Shown: in pieces, positions 8,151 to 15,222 of the stretch | Layout of the letters: the number at the start of each line of letters is the position of its first letter | Position numbering within the stretch: the first letter of the stretch is position 1 | Assembly: GCA_944393715.1 (NCBI GenBank) | Contig: CALYBB010000024.1 | Span: 1-47,641, forward strand | Direction: 5' to 3' | Length of the DNA: 47,641 bases | Source of the DNA: an uncultured Alphaproteobacteria bacterium | Lineage (GTDB): Bacteria; Pseudomonadota; Alphaproteobacteria; RF32; CAG-239 | Program-made: the position numbers and the translations under genes | Notes under the pieces: generated by a model | What the model saw: the letters and a program-made list of their open reading frames with translations, nothing else | What the model was told of the DNA's origin: nothing | Databases searched by the model: none

Positions 8151-8250
8151 CCTTTACTTGTTTGGTTACGATCTGATTTTGACAATGGCTCTGTCCTAAA
8201 AAATAACTGAATATTAGGAGTAAAGCCAAAATAAGTATCCGTAACTGCAT
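8053..8250 (-). CDS. Inner-membrane spanin subunit (Rz-like)
   Basis: The frame extends to 8316, but the ATG at 8250 yields a sensible 65-aa type II membrane protein: an N-terminal anchor (MQLRILILALLLIFSYFLG) followed by a charged helix (VTKQVKVVRYVKNKEAKILA). It overlaps the o-spanin gene out of frame, as Rz/Rz1 pairs do. The periplasmic domain is shorter than that of lambda Rz. Confidence 0.7.
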   Translation of the reverse strand: MQLRILILALLLIFSYFLGQSHCQNQIVTKQVKVVRYVKNKEAKILAEPHAAQSELLELMRRGQL

Positions 8251-8260
8251 ATTTTCTACC

Positions 8261-8731
8261 CTATAACGTAAATTTTCCGGTTTTAATGACACGGGCAATA
8301 CGTTCGGCTCGCACACCGGTATCCTGAGCGTATTTTGACGACAAACATTCGGCTGCTGCCGTGTTATAATTGCCGCAAGCTAGTGCCTCTAGCATTCTTC
8401 TAAATTGCAAAAGGCCGTTGATACCTAGGTTAAACGCCATATCGAGCAATGCATATTGCCGCTCATCATCAAGTTCCTTAAAAAAAGCTATCTTCTTTTT
8501 GCATTCTTTTGTTATGCGTTTAATATCGTTGTGCAACAGATATATTGCCGCACCTTTGGTGATGCCGTGCCGCCAGTCGCCGACGACTTTTTCTTCTTCG
8601 GGTGTCAGCGGATTGGTATCCAGACACCGACCGACGCCGATAGTCTGTTTGCCGCTGGTACAAAAATAGGGCTTTAATCTCAAGCCCTCGTGAATTTGCA
8701 ACCGTTGTGAAATCGTGTATAAATCAAGCAA
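8261..8731 (-). CDS. Phage endolysin, T4-type lysozyme (glycoside hydrolase 24), TTG start
   Basis: A 156-aa muramidase with the family triad E-8aa-C-5aa-T: E15 (IHEGLRLK), C24 and T30 (QTIGVG). Cys replaces T4 Asp20, a common variant in phage lysozymes. The C-terminus has the usual helical domain (LLDMAFNLGINGLLQF, then RAERIARVIKTGKF). No signal sequence is visible, so a holin should release it. The longer frame to 8776 reads through a terminator hairpin; the best start is TTG at 8731 with GGGAGAG 7 nt upstream. This start is a re-created one: a 35-bp copy of the original ATG-started 5' end lies at 9884-9918. Confidence 0.85.
   Translation of the reverse strand: MLDLYTISQRLQIHEGLRLKPYFCTSGKQTIGVGRCLDTNPLTPEEEKVVGDWRHGITKGAAIYLLHNDIKRITKECKKKIAFFKELDDERQYALLDMAFNLGINGLLQFRRMLEALACGNYNTAAAECLSSKYAQDTGVRAERIARVIKTGKFTL
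8696..8730 (-). repeat. 35-bp direct repeat, copy 1 (inside the lysozyme 5' end)
   Basis: Perfect match to 9884-9918. It covers codons 2-12 of the lysozyme gene and one edge of the inserted toxin-antitoxin cassette. Confidence 0.95.
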
Positions 8732-8747
8732 AGTTTTACTCTCCCAT

Positions 8748-8771
8748 AAAAAAGCCCTGCCTAAGCAGAGC
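8748..8771 (-). terminator. Terminator hairpin directly before the lysozyme ribosome-binding site
   Basis: On the minus strand GCTCTGC-TTAG-GCAGGGC (7 bp, one T-G pair) is followed by TTTTTT; the T-run ends only 2 nt before the GGGAGAG of the lysozyme gene. It should cut transcription into lysozyme and the spanins, or act as a conditional attenuator. Confidence 0.75.
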
Positions 8772-8800
8772 ATCATTAATCAAATTTACCTATCCTAAAT

Positions 8801-8839
8801 AAAAAAAGAGCGCATCTTTAAAGAAACGCTCCTTTTTTA
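8801..8839. terminator. Terminator after the toxin-antitoxin pair
   Basis: A GAGCG/CGCTC hairpin is flanked by seven A residues on one side and six T residues on the other, so it works on both strands. It closes the leftward pair 8888-9755. Confidence 0.75.
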
Positions 8840-8887
8840 TACTCAAATAATTATATTCCTTTTATTTCTTGCCTCATATTATTTTTT

Positions 8888-9313
8888 CTAATGTTTATAA
8901 ACCTTAAAATTAAAATCAATCCACAAAATATGAAATACTTCGTCTTCTCGAAATCCAATCATAGGAGCAAGCCCGTTATAACGAATAGCTATTAAATTCG
9001 TATCGTCTTTAACACAGGCTGGCAATGGAACTTTCAGACAGGATTTATCTATTTTTTCTTGTCCAGTACCATGACGGCTGGATTGAAAAATATCCTGCCA
9101 TGTTGTTTGCGAAAGTTGAGCCATTTTTTTGAGCAGAGCTATCTTGTCACCATCAGGACATTCATCAACACCAAATCCTTTTTGTATATATCTTAACGAA
9201 AATACCGGATTCTTTTTGTTACTCGATTCTTTTATCTGTCGATATATTAAACAATCTGGACATTTGGCCTGGAATGCCCCTCTGGCGACGATGTCAGGCT
9301 TCTTTATTCCCAT
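8888..9313 (-). CDS. Putative toxin partner of the Panacea-domain antitoxin
   Basis: A 141-aa protein with no signal or membrane segment. Visible features are a CPDCLIYR cysteine pair (C18, C21), an RHGTGQEKI segment near residue 80 and a conserved-looking C-terminus (IRYNGLAPMIGF, then VFHILWIDFNFKVYKH). It lies 1 bp downstream of a Panacea/SocA-like gene in the same direction and has its own terminator, the arrangement of PanAT toxin-antitoxin modules, where diverse toxins pair with one antitoxin domain. I know similar uncharacterised proteins beside DUF4065 genes but no activity for them. The toxin role is inferred from position. Confidence 0.55.
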   Translation of the reverse strand: MGIKKPDIVARGAFQAKCPDCLIYRQIKESSNKKNPVFSLRYIQKGFGVDECPDGDKIALLKKMAQLSQTTWQDIFQSSRHGTGQEKIDKSCLKVPLPACVKDDTNLIAIRYNGLAPMIGFREDEVFHILWIDFNFKVYKH

Positions 9314-9314
9314 T

Positions 9315-9755
9315 TTAAGCCAATCTGCTTTTAAAGAATTTTATCATTTCTTCATCAGAAATAATATCATTTGCAGTCTTATTATACGAATTTTGCCAAG
9401 GCGTTTCTTGGTGTGTCATCTCACGAAGACGCCAAGCTGAAAATTGACCATATGTTTGATAAACATCATCCAAAAATGAGCGGATGTTTTCAGGGATGCT
9501 GTTAATATCAAAATCTGCATCAGCAATAAGACAAGAGGCATGTTCATTCTTATATTTATGATAAAGCTCTGCAACAACAGGGCCATGCTGCCATGCACGG
9601 ATATCGTTATCAAAAAGACGCTTTCCATACATAGCTAAATAAAATCCTTGCGCATAATAGCAAAGCTTTTGCAGCTTCAAATTAGAAATGCAATCATCAT
9701 CATCCGGATCAACGCATGACAAAAAATAGTTAGCAACATTATATACTGATAACAT
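9315..9755 (-). CDS. Panacea (DUF4065/SocA-like) antitoxin
   Basis: A 146-aa protein matching the Panacea domain throughout: VYNVANYFL at the N-terminus, ISNLKLQKLCYYAQGFYLA (residues 24-42), AWQHGPVVAELYHKYKN (about 54-70) and a C-terminal LREMTHQETPW. This domain neutralises many unrelated toxins, and the original SocA acts as a ClpXP adaptor. It is first in a two-gene leftward operon. The 130 bp upstream are AT-rich with several TTACATAATG-like repeats (9833-9850) that could be operators. The pair interrupts the lysis cassette as a mobile 'moron'. Confidence 0.85.
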   Translation of the reverse strand: MLSVYNVANYFLSCVDPDDDDCISNLKLQKLCYYAQGFYLAMYGKRLFDNDIRAWQHGPVVAELYHKYKNEHASCLIADADFDINSIPENIRSFLDDVYQTYGQFSAWRLREMTHQETPWQNSYNKTANDIISDEEMIKFFKSRLA

Positions 9756-9880
9756 AGCACCTCTCTTTTTAAGTCTATTTAATTAAATACAGGTAAACAT
9801 TACGTAAATATTTTGTTACATTTTGTCAAATCAATTAATGTTACATAATGCAACTTTCATGCCAATTATTGAAACGCAAT

Positions 9881-9919
9881 TTATTGCAACCGTTGTGAAA
9901 TCGTGTATAAATCAAGCAT
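9881..9919 (-). pseudogene. Orphan 5' end of the original lysozyme gene (12 codons)
   Basis: An ATG at 9919, with a GGAG inside the end of the upstream holin-region gene, starts MLDLYTISQRLQ, identical to residues 1-12 of the lysozyme, and then runs into TAA. It is the stump left when the toxin-antitoxin cassette was inserted. Confidence 0.85.
9884..9918 (-). repeat. 35-bp direct repeat, copy 2
   Basis: Perfect match to 8696-8730; the 1188-bp period contains the toxin-antitoxin pair and two terminators. Confidence 0.95.
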
Positions 9920-9922
9920 AAT

Positions 9923-10072
9923 TTAAGCTCCTATCAATAACAGCAATCCGTTAATCAACGCGCTCCAGCCTTTGCCTACAGCTTCGGCCTGCGCCGGACT
10001 GATAAAACAAACGGCGGCATAAATCAAAGCCGCCGTTATCAGGATGATATATTTGGCGTATTCTCTTTTCAT
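9923..10072 (-). CDS. Small membrane protein of the lysis cassette, 49 aa
   Basis: Too short for usual gene callers. The product starts MKREYAKYIILITAALIYAA and has two hydrophobic stretches (about 7-22 and 38-49) around a polar turn (SPAQAEAVGKGWSAL). The ATG overlaps the stop of the previous gene as ATGA, so translation is probably coupled. Its position just before the original lysozyme start suggests a holin, antiholin or pinholin-type protein; alternatively the first stretch is a signal peptide. Confidence 0.6.
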   Translation of the reverse strand: MKREYAKYIILITAALIYAAVCFISPAQAEAVGKGWSALINGLLLLIGA

Positions 10073-10314
10073 GGTTTTTTACTCTTTTTTTTGTCATCAA
10101 ATAACATATCTAACTTAACTTTAACCTCGGTCAGCAAGTCGTTTTGCTTGGACAACAGCCGTGTCAGATTTTCCATACGCAAATCATGACTATCATAAAT
10201 TTTTTCCAATGTTGACACTCTGGTTTCAATGTTACCCTGCCAGCGGCCGATACGGATAAAATTGACAATAACACCGCACATGGCCGCCAATCCCGTGATA
10301 AGTCCCCAATCCAT
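10069..10314 (-). CDS. Holin-like membrane protein with coiled coil
   Basis: An 81-aa protein with one N-terminal transmembrane segment (WGLITGLAAMCGVIVNFIRI), then a heptad-patterned helix (VSTLEKIYDSHDLRMENLTR...) and a lysine-rich end (KKKSKKP). This resembles XhlA-type haemolysin/holin accessory proteins, though the order of segments is reversed in some of those. It overlaps the next small membrane gene by 4 bp and heads the lysis cassette. Confidence 0.55.
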   Translation of the reverse strand: MDWGLITGLAAMCGVIVNFIRIGRWQGNIETRVSTLEKIYDSHDLRMENLTRLLSKQNDLLTEVKVKLDMLFDDKKKSKKP

Positions 10315-10330
10315 TTAATTTCCTTTCTCA

Positions 10331-10718
10331 TTATCCTTTATAAATGATTTTAATGTAGCCATTACCGCCAGCTGCATTCGAAGCTCCTCTGGCACCAGCT
10401 CCATATCTCCCATAAACGGAAATACCACCGTCCGGTGGAGTAGCAGTAGCGCCAAGAGATTTGTTTACCTGAATTACCAGCGGTTAATAAACTCTGACAG
10501 ATAATTTCTGGAGTGCTTCCGCCTGATCCGCCACCGGCTTTAGAGTATGCGCGGCTGCCTTTCCAAAAATATCCGCCGCCGATACAGTAGACCTCATATT
10601 TTCCTTTGCCCAAAATTTCGACGTTATACGTCCCCTGTGTTGAACTTTCAAAAATAACCTGGTCTTTCTTATACGGACAAGACTTTAATAATAAATTCTT
10701 GCTCCACAATTCCATCAT
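10331..10718 (-). pseudogene. Glycine-rich tail fibre protein, frameshifted
   Basis: The frame begins with an ATG at 10718 behind GGGAGG and reads as a typical glycine-rich phage fibre tip (KGKYEVYCIGGG, SKAGGGSGGSTPE, SLLTAGNSGK). From the AAA at 10460-10462 the reading frame becomes senseless (SWRYCYSTGRW...) and stops at 10362. One base fewer there restores LGATATPPDGG, ISVYGRYGAGARGASNAAGG and NGYIKIIYKG, ending with TAA at 10331. Single-base insertion, sequencing error or frameshift cannot be told apart. Confidence 0.7.
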
Positions 10719-10795
10719 CGGCCGGCCCTCCCAAAGGACAAACCCTGATGCTCTGCCGGCTTTTGAGGTTTACCTCCCCTACAATTTTGCGGTGT

Positions 10796-11179
10796 TTAAG
10801 CATTTTTGGTATTTCCCTCCGTTGTTTCCGGTTTCGGGTATTTGGACTTAACTGCGGCGATTGTTTTCCGCCAAAGATTTGTGCCGTTGACTTGATCCCA
10901 ATAAATCATATCCAGCTGATCGGTTATATCCGGATAAGCCTGTCGGCGAAGTTCCAAATAACTCGGTTCGGATATAGCGGTAAAGACCGGCACAATCCGG
11001 TCGTTTTCAATCTTCCAGCCTGCCTGCTGTTTTCCCTTGGGCGCCACTACTGAATCAACCGGCAGATAACCGGCCGCCAGCACATTCGCCTCATTTAGCC
11101 CCCAATTGGAAACCCCGGGAATATCCCGTGGCGCATATTCCAAGTTACCGTTTTCTAAAATCTTAGCATATTCTGTCAT
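10796..11179 (-). CDS. Phage tail-fibre accessory protein, XkdW-like C-terminus
   Basis: A 127-aa protein. The last 50 residues carry the common fibre-associated pattern LRRQAYPDITDQLDMIYWD followed by an AAVKSKYPKPE end, seen in XkdW-like and tail-fibre accessory proteins of many phages. The N-terminus (MTEYAKILENGNLEYAPRDI) resembles short proteins that cap fibre genes. Exact role not known. Between it and the next gene (10719-10795) is a second GGGGAGG ribosome-binding-like site without a start codon. Confidence 0.55.
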   Translation of the reverse strand: MTEYAKILENGNLEYAPRDIPGVSNWGLNEANVLAAGYLPVDSVVAPKGKQQAGWKIENDRIVPVFTAISEPSYLELRRQAYPDITDQLDMIYWDQVNGTNLWRKTIAAVKSKYPKPETTEGNTKNA

Positions 11180-11187
11180 TGTCTTTC

Positions 11188-11469
11188 CTATTCATATAAA
11201 TCATACTCATATATTCTAATTCCAATTTGCATACCCCAAAGTATAATTTCATCTTCTTTAATTATAATATCAGGTGCCATATCAGTAACGAATTTAAGTT
11301 CAGAACTATGAGTAACTCTAGCACCGTGAATATCTTTTCTATAAAACTTTCTAACAGACCCCACTGGAATAGGTATATAATTATAAATTTCTTCATACGT
11401 AAAATAGCATGCAAATATCGGTTCTTTTTTACCTGTCGCTAAAAGCTTTTTACTATTCAGACACAACAT
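11188..11469 (-). CDS. Hypothetical phage protein, 93 aa
   Basis: The frame runs up to 11547, but that would overlap the fibre gene; the ATG at 11469 follows AGGAGGGG by 9 nt and starts immediately after the upstream stop. The product is mixed alpha/beta with an aromatic-rich centre (ACYFTYEEIYNYIPIPVG) and ends IGIRIYEYDLYE. No known domain. Its base composition is more AT-rich than the flanking fibre genes, which suggests a separate origin (a fibre-region insertion). Confidence 0.55.
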   Translation of the reverse strand: MLCLNSKKLLATGKKEPIFACYFTYEEIYNYIPIPVGSVRKFYRKDIHGARVTHSSELKFVTDMAPDIIIKEDEIILWGMQIGIRIYEYDLYE

Positions 11470-11470
11470 C

Positions 11471-12682
11471 TTACGCAGCCCCTCCTTTCGGCAAAGTGCC
11501 GGCGACCCAAGCGCCCAGCGCATTGTCGTAATCAAAATAAAAATCATAATTGCCAGCTTCGATTTCCGGTGTTTCTTTATTAAAGAAATTGGTTGTTCCC
11601 CAGGTTATCACCGGCGTACCGGTAACGGCCGCCATCACCTTGATTTGGTTAAAATATCCGGTTGTCACGCTTGCCGGCAGACTGAATGTCGTATCGCCGC
11701 TGATACTCATTTGGTAAATTTTGGTGGTTTCCAGTGTAACCGTGCCGGACGTCGCCGTAATCTGAACAATCGGCTGCTGATAATCGGCTATGGCCTCGCC
11801 GGCGGCACTGACAGCCGCAACGGCACTGTCCTTGGCGGTATTGATGCCGGAAACGGCAGCGGTCTCAGCTTCATCGGCCGCGGTTTCAATCCCTGTTTTT
11901 TCCGTAGCCGCCAGAGAACTGATTTCGCTCTTTGATGTGTTGGTCAACGTGGTAATCTCGCTTTTGGCGGCGCTGACCGTGGTATCAAAATCACCAAGTT
12001 CGGTTACCGCCTGATTAGCCAGATTTTTGGCTTCTTCGGCATCCGCCGCGCTGCCCGCTGCCGCCGTTGCTGATGTTGCGGCTGCTGCGGCACTGTCGTC
12101 AACCGCTTGTTGTTTGGCGGTCGCATTGTCATTAAAAGCCTGTAATTTATTTGTGTAGTTATCATTAAAAGCTGTTGTTTTGGCAGCAGCATTGGCATCA
12201 AAATCATTCTGTTTATCCGCAGCGTGGGTATCAAAACCCGTTACGACATCTTCCGCACCCGTCGCGCTTTCTGCCGCGGCCGTGGCGCTCAAAGCGGCGG
12301 CTGAAGCTGATGCTGATGCGGCGTCAGCATAGCCCTCAGCCGAGGTTAAAGCCGTATCCAAATCCGGCGTAATATTGGCGGCGACATAAGCTTCAATCTG
12401 TGCATTGGCACCATCGACCGAATTGTTAATTGTTTCCGTTGCCGCAGCTGATGCTGCCGCAGCCGCATCAGCAACGCCTTGAGCAATCTCTGCGGCCATA
12501 TCTGCTTCAGCCTGATCAATGACGTCGTCGAGTTGTGGTTTGGCAACATCCTGCACATAGGAGTCAATTTCTTTTTGCCCGGATTCAATATAGCGTAATG
12601 CACAATTGATATCGAGACTGACCTCATCTTGAAACAGAACTTCGATTTTTTGTCCGGAACCTAAAATGATCGTATTTTCCAT
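11471..12682 (-). CDS. Phage tail fibre, alanine-rich coiled-coil stalk
   Basis: A 403-aa protein. The N-terminal 40 residues (MENTIILGSGQKIEVLF...) look like a tail-attachment domain. Residues about 55-300 are an Ala/Thr/Asp-rich heptad region (ADAAAAASAAATETINNSV and similar), the trimeric stalk of many podovirus fibres. The C-terminal 100 residues form a beta-rich knob (VTLETTKIYQMSISGDTTFS, WVAGTLPKGG). It attaches to the virion tail and probably contributes to host recognition. Confidence 0.75.
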   Translation of the reverse strand: MENTIILGSGQKIEVLFQDEVSLDINCALRYIESGQKEIDSYVQDVAKPQLDDVIDQAEADMAAEIAQGVADAAAAASAAATETINNSVDGANAQIEAYVAANITPDLDTALTSAEGYADAASASASAAALSATAAAESATGAEDVVTGFDTHAADKQNDFDANAAAKTTAFNDNYTNKLQAFNDNATAKQQAVDDSAAAAATSATAAAGSAADAEEAKNLANQAVTELGDFDTTVSAAKSEITTLTNTSKSEISSLAATEKTGIETAADEAETAAVSGINTAKDSAVAAVSAAGEAIADYQQPIVQITATSGTVTLETTKIYQMSISGDTTFSLPASVTTGYFNQIKVMAAVTGTPVITWGTTNFFNKETPEIEAGNYDFYFDYDNALGAWVAGTLPKGGAA

Positions 12683-12689
12683 TGTTTTT

Positions 12690-13049
12690 TTACTCCGTTA
12701 CGTTGCGACTGACCACAAATGATGCCACCTTGGAGACATCGCCGGGATAAACGGTATGGATTTCGCCATTGGCAAAAGTTGCCTGAATATCGGTAATATA
12801 ATCACCTTCCACCGCTAAATTTTTGGTATCTGCCGGCAAAATAGTCAGATGAGCCTTGCCTTTAGAAGCATCATCAATAATGCCTGTTTTGGTGAGCAAA
12901 ACCTTGTTGTCTTCACGGTTTCTGACTTGCATTTTGAGCTCGGCGTCGGTTATATCCAGAAGCCCATCCTCGGTTTGAAACTGCAACTGAATGGTAAAGC
13001 TGTCACCCTGACGAACTTCAATCAGTTGCGACATAATTTTTCCGACCAT
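12690..13049 (-). CDS. Phage baseplate/tail protein, BppU-like N-terminal domain
   Basis: A 119-aa protein with the pattern of upper-baseplate or fibre-connecting Ig-like domains: VRQGDSFTIQLQFQTEDG, DITDAELKMQVRNREDNKV and a later GDYITDIQATFANGEIHTV. The first ATG (13049) has GGAGG 8 nt upstream, within the end of the preceding gene. Probably joins fibres to the tail. No catalytic features. Confidence 0.6.
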   Translation of the reverse strand: MVGKIMSQLIEVRQGDSFTIQLQFQTEDGLLDITDAELKMQVRNREDNKVLLTKTGIIDDASKGKAHLTILPADTKNLAVEGDYITDIQATFANGEIHTVYPGDVSKVASFVVSRNVTE

Positions 13050-13052
13050 CTC

Positions 13053-13829
13053 TTATTCCTCCTTTTTTGCTTTAATAAACCAGTAAACCGCGTGGTTTTC
13101 CGGTGTTACATGCGCGGAATTGCCGTAAATTTCATTTGATTTTGATGCATCTAAAAGCAATTTAACGTTGGAACCGCCGGAACCGTAATCTGCTCCCTGA
13201 CCTCCGATAGTTTCACCGTAAAGAGCACCTTCTCCGACAATACCGCCCCAAGCGTAACGGTTAGCCGTAAAACTGCCGGTGATGTTTGGCAAGCCCTCTT
13301 CCTGAGCGGTATATATATCCTCAGCCGAATTGCCACCGAGACCACGCAGAAATTTTCCGCGGTAGTCCGGTACGTTAAATGTGGTAACACCATTGCCTTC
13401 GCCAAAATTGGTGCCAATGAGGGAAAACAAATCGGCATAATCGTTGCGGGATACTTCTTGGCCGTTGCATAACAGCCAGTTACCATGATTAGATGCAATA
13501 ACAGAGGCCTTGATATCGCCAATTTTAATCAAAGCATTCATTATTTCTTTGATCACCGCAGTATTGTCGGAAACGCTCTTGTCCAGCTGGCTGCGATTGA
13601 CGGCATCCGCCGGAAGCGTGCCGTTGGCGACATTCATCAGTTTGAAGTTGCCGGCATTAAAATTTCCCTCCATTTTGGAGTTGCCGTTTTTCAGGAAGCA
13701 CTGGCTGAGACCATCAGCAAAATTATCGTCTTCTTCATCCATGTGATCCGTTACGATATCAATATCATTAATACGATCATCTTCCCAATTATGTAAACGG
13801 GAAAACATCCCTTCACTGTCAAATGGCAT
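13053..13829 (-). CDS. Tail fibre protein with phage tail-collar domain
   Basis: A 258-aa protein. After an acidic N-terminus, the region around 50-80 (MEGNFNAGNFKLMNVANGT) is a fibre shaft repeat. Residues about 115-170 form a collar domain: ASNHGNWLLCNGQEVSRNDY, ADLFSLIGTNFGEG, FNVPDYRGKFLRG. The C-terminus ends HAVYWFIKAKKEE, the usual end of collar fibres. Starts 2 bp after the S74 gene. Confidence 0.8.
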   Translation of the reverse strand: MPFDSEGMFSRLHNWEDDRINDIDIVTDHMDEEDDNFADGLSQCFLKNGNSKMEGNFNAGNFKLMNVANGTLPADAVNRSQLDKSVSDNTAVIKEIMNALIKIGDIKASVIASNHGNWLLCNGQEVSRNDYADLFSLIGTNFGEGNGVTTFNVPDYRGKFLRGLGGNSAEDIYTAQEEGLPNITGSFTANRYAWGGIVGEGALYGETIGGQGADYGSGGSNVKLLLDASKSNEIYGNSAHVTPENHAVYWFIKAKKEE

Positions 13830-13831
13830 GG

Positions 13832-14767
13832 TTAATTCTCCTTATTTTTTGATGATGTTGCATTTTTTCTGGCCGGCAACGGTTTGCTGGCTACATCATA
13901 ACGAACACGCAAGAATCCGTCGTCGCCTTCAATAACCGCCGCCGGAATAACTTTTTGCACCTCTTGAGCAATCAGACCGATCAGAGGCACATGCGACCCT
14001 TTGAAATTAAAACAATAAACCGTCAGGCCGTTGTCTAACCTGCCGACCGGAATTGCATTTTCTTTAAGACGTTCATCAGATAATAAAAACGGCGTGGCTG
14101 CCGAAATGGCTGAACTTAAAAATTGGTTGCCGGTATTTTGGTACATTTGGTTATTATATTGTTGATTTTGTGCGATCCGGTTATCGGCGCCGCTTTGGAC
14201 TTTATATTTATCCATAGCAATATCATAGCCGGAATAAGAATTTTGCAGCGCCTGTAACAACTGATTGATATAATTGCTTTGTGCCGTATTGCTAAAACCG
14301 GCTGCAACCAATTGATCATTGAGGCTTTTTGAATAAGCATTCTGACCAGCCAAAACCGATTCATATGCCGCCTGATTCAAAGCATTGTTTTGAGTATTCT
14401 GCAAATCGGTCATGGCTCGGGAATAAGCATCTGAACCAACCGAAATACCCTGATTGGCCAGACGTGTTGCCAAATCAGACGTCTGATTGGCAAACTGCGG
14501 CTGCAATTTGTTAAGGTAAGAGTTATATACGGCCTGCTCGGCTCGTTGTCTGGCATCATCTGAAGCGCTGATGCTGAAATTATAATTTCCCATGTTGTTA
14601 AGCTGGTTGGATGCGTTGGCGGCATAAGTAGTCAGATTATTTAAAGTCTGATCATAGTTTGTCGTATTATAGTTGTTCAGATAATTAAGAATTTCTTGTT
14701 CGCCACCGTACATTGAGGTGCTTGCCTCAGCGCCGCCGCCAAAAATTTTGCCTACTGTTTTACTCAT
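13832..14767 (-). CDS. Virion protein with C-terminal peptidase S74 (self-cleaving chaperone) domain
   Basis: A 311-aa protein. Residues 30-215 are a Gln/Asn-rich helical region (LNNYNTTNYDQTLNNLTTY; GSDAYSRAMTDLQNTQNNAL), rather like phage ejection or internal virion proteins. The C-terminal 80 residues form the intramolecular chaperone: LLSDERLKENA places the Ser-Lys dyad at S230 and K235, and LIGLIAQEVQKVIPAAV follows. In endosialidases and fibres this domain drives trimer assembly and then cuts itself off before the Ser. The pairing of such an N-terminus with S74 is common in short podoviruses. Confidence 0.75.
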   Translation of the reverse strand: MSKTVGKIFGGGAEASTSMYGGEQEILNYLNNYNTTNYDQTLNNLTTYAANASNQLNNMGNYNFSISASDDARQRAEQAVYNSYLNKLQPQFANQTSDLATRLANQGISVGSDAYSRAMTDLQNTQNNALNQAAYESVLAGQNAYSKSLNDQLVAAGFSNTAQSNYINQLLQALQNSYSGYDIAMDKYKVQSGADNRIAQNQQYNNQMYQNTGNQFLSSAISAATPFLLSDERLKENAIPVGRLDNGLTVYCFNFKGSHVPLIGLIAQEVQKVIPAAVIEGDDGFLRVRYDVASKPLPARKNATSSKNKEN

Positions 14768-14787
14768 ATTTTTCTCCTTATATGTTG

Positions 14788-15222
14788 TTAAAATTTACGT
14801 TCCGTTTTTAATAATCCCATAAAAAAGCAATCGGCGCCGTCATCGCGATAGCGCCGCAGAAGTCCTTCTTGTCTAAATCCCAGTTTTTTAACCAGCCGCA
14901 GACAATCTTTGTTATTGGTATTAACTAAAAGGCTTATTCTTTCGACCTTGAAAAAGTCAAAAGCCAAACCGAAAACGGCTTTTAATATCCGGCGGCTGCA
15001 CCATCTTTTATCCATGGTATAAATTGTCCAATACAAATCCCTGCCAAAACGGATATCATGATAAATCAGCCCGCCAATAAGCCGGCCGTTACTGATAAAA
15101 CCAATTGTGCAATATTCCGGATTAAGCCATTTGTCGTCACAGCCTAAACCAGCACAAATCCATTTGGTAATGCGCCCTTTGGCATCCAAAATCATATTAC
15201 AAAACGCCGCTGGCTCGCTCAT
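14788..15222 (-). CDS. Phage-encoded GNAT acetyltransferase
   Basis: A GNAT-fold protein of 144 aa from the ATG at 15222 (GGGGG 7 nt upstream; the frame extends to 15240). Visible parts are the RLIGGLIYHDIRFGRD beta strands, the RWCSRRILKAVFGLAFDFF helix in place of the usual acetyl-CoA loop, and the motif B-like LLVNTNNKDCLRLVKKLGF followed by EGLLRRYR. Such acetyltransferases are common in virion operons of podoviruses of proteobacteria; their substrate is unknown. It overlaps the end of the nozzle gene. Confidence 0.7.
   Translation of the reverse strand: MSEPAAFCNMILDAKGRITKWICAGLGCDDKWLNPEYCTIGFISNGRLIGGLIYHDIRFGRDLYWTIYTMDKRWCSRRILKAVFGLAFDFFKVERISLLVNTNNKDCLRLVKKLGFRQEGLLRRYRDDGADCFFMGLLKTERKF

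Noticed and set aside
8261-8776. Lysozyme starting at the double ATG at 8776
   Set aside because: Those codons form one arm of a terminator hairpin and add residues unrelated to lysozymes. The duplicated sequence at 9884-9919 shows where the original protein started.
11471-12682. Long frames on the opposite strand and other frames of the fibre gene
   Set aside because: The alanine-rich GC-rich repeats create open shadows in several frames; only the minus-strand frame has a ribosome-binding site, sensible domain order and correct operon direction.
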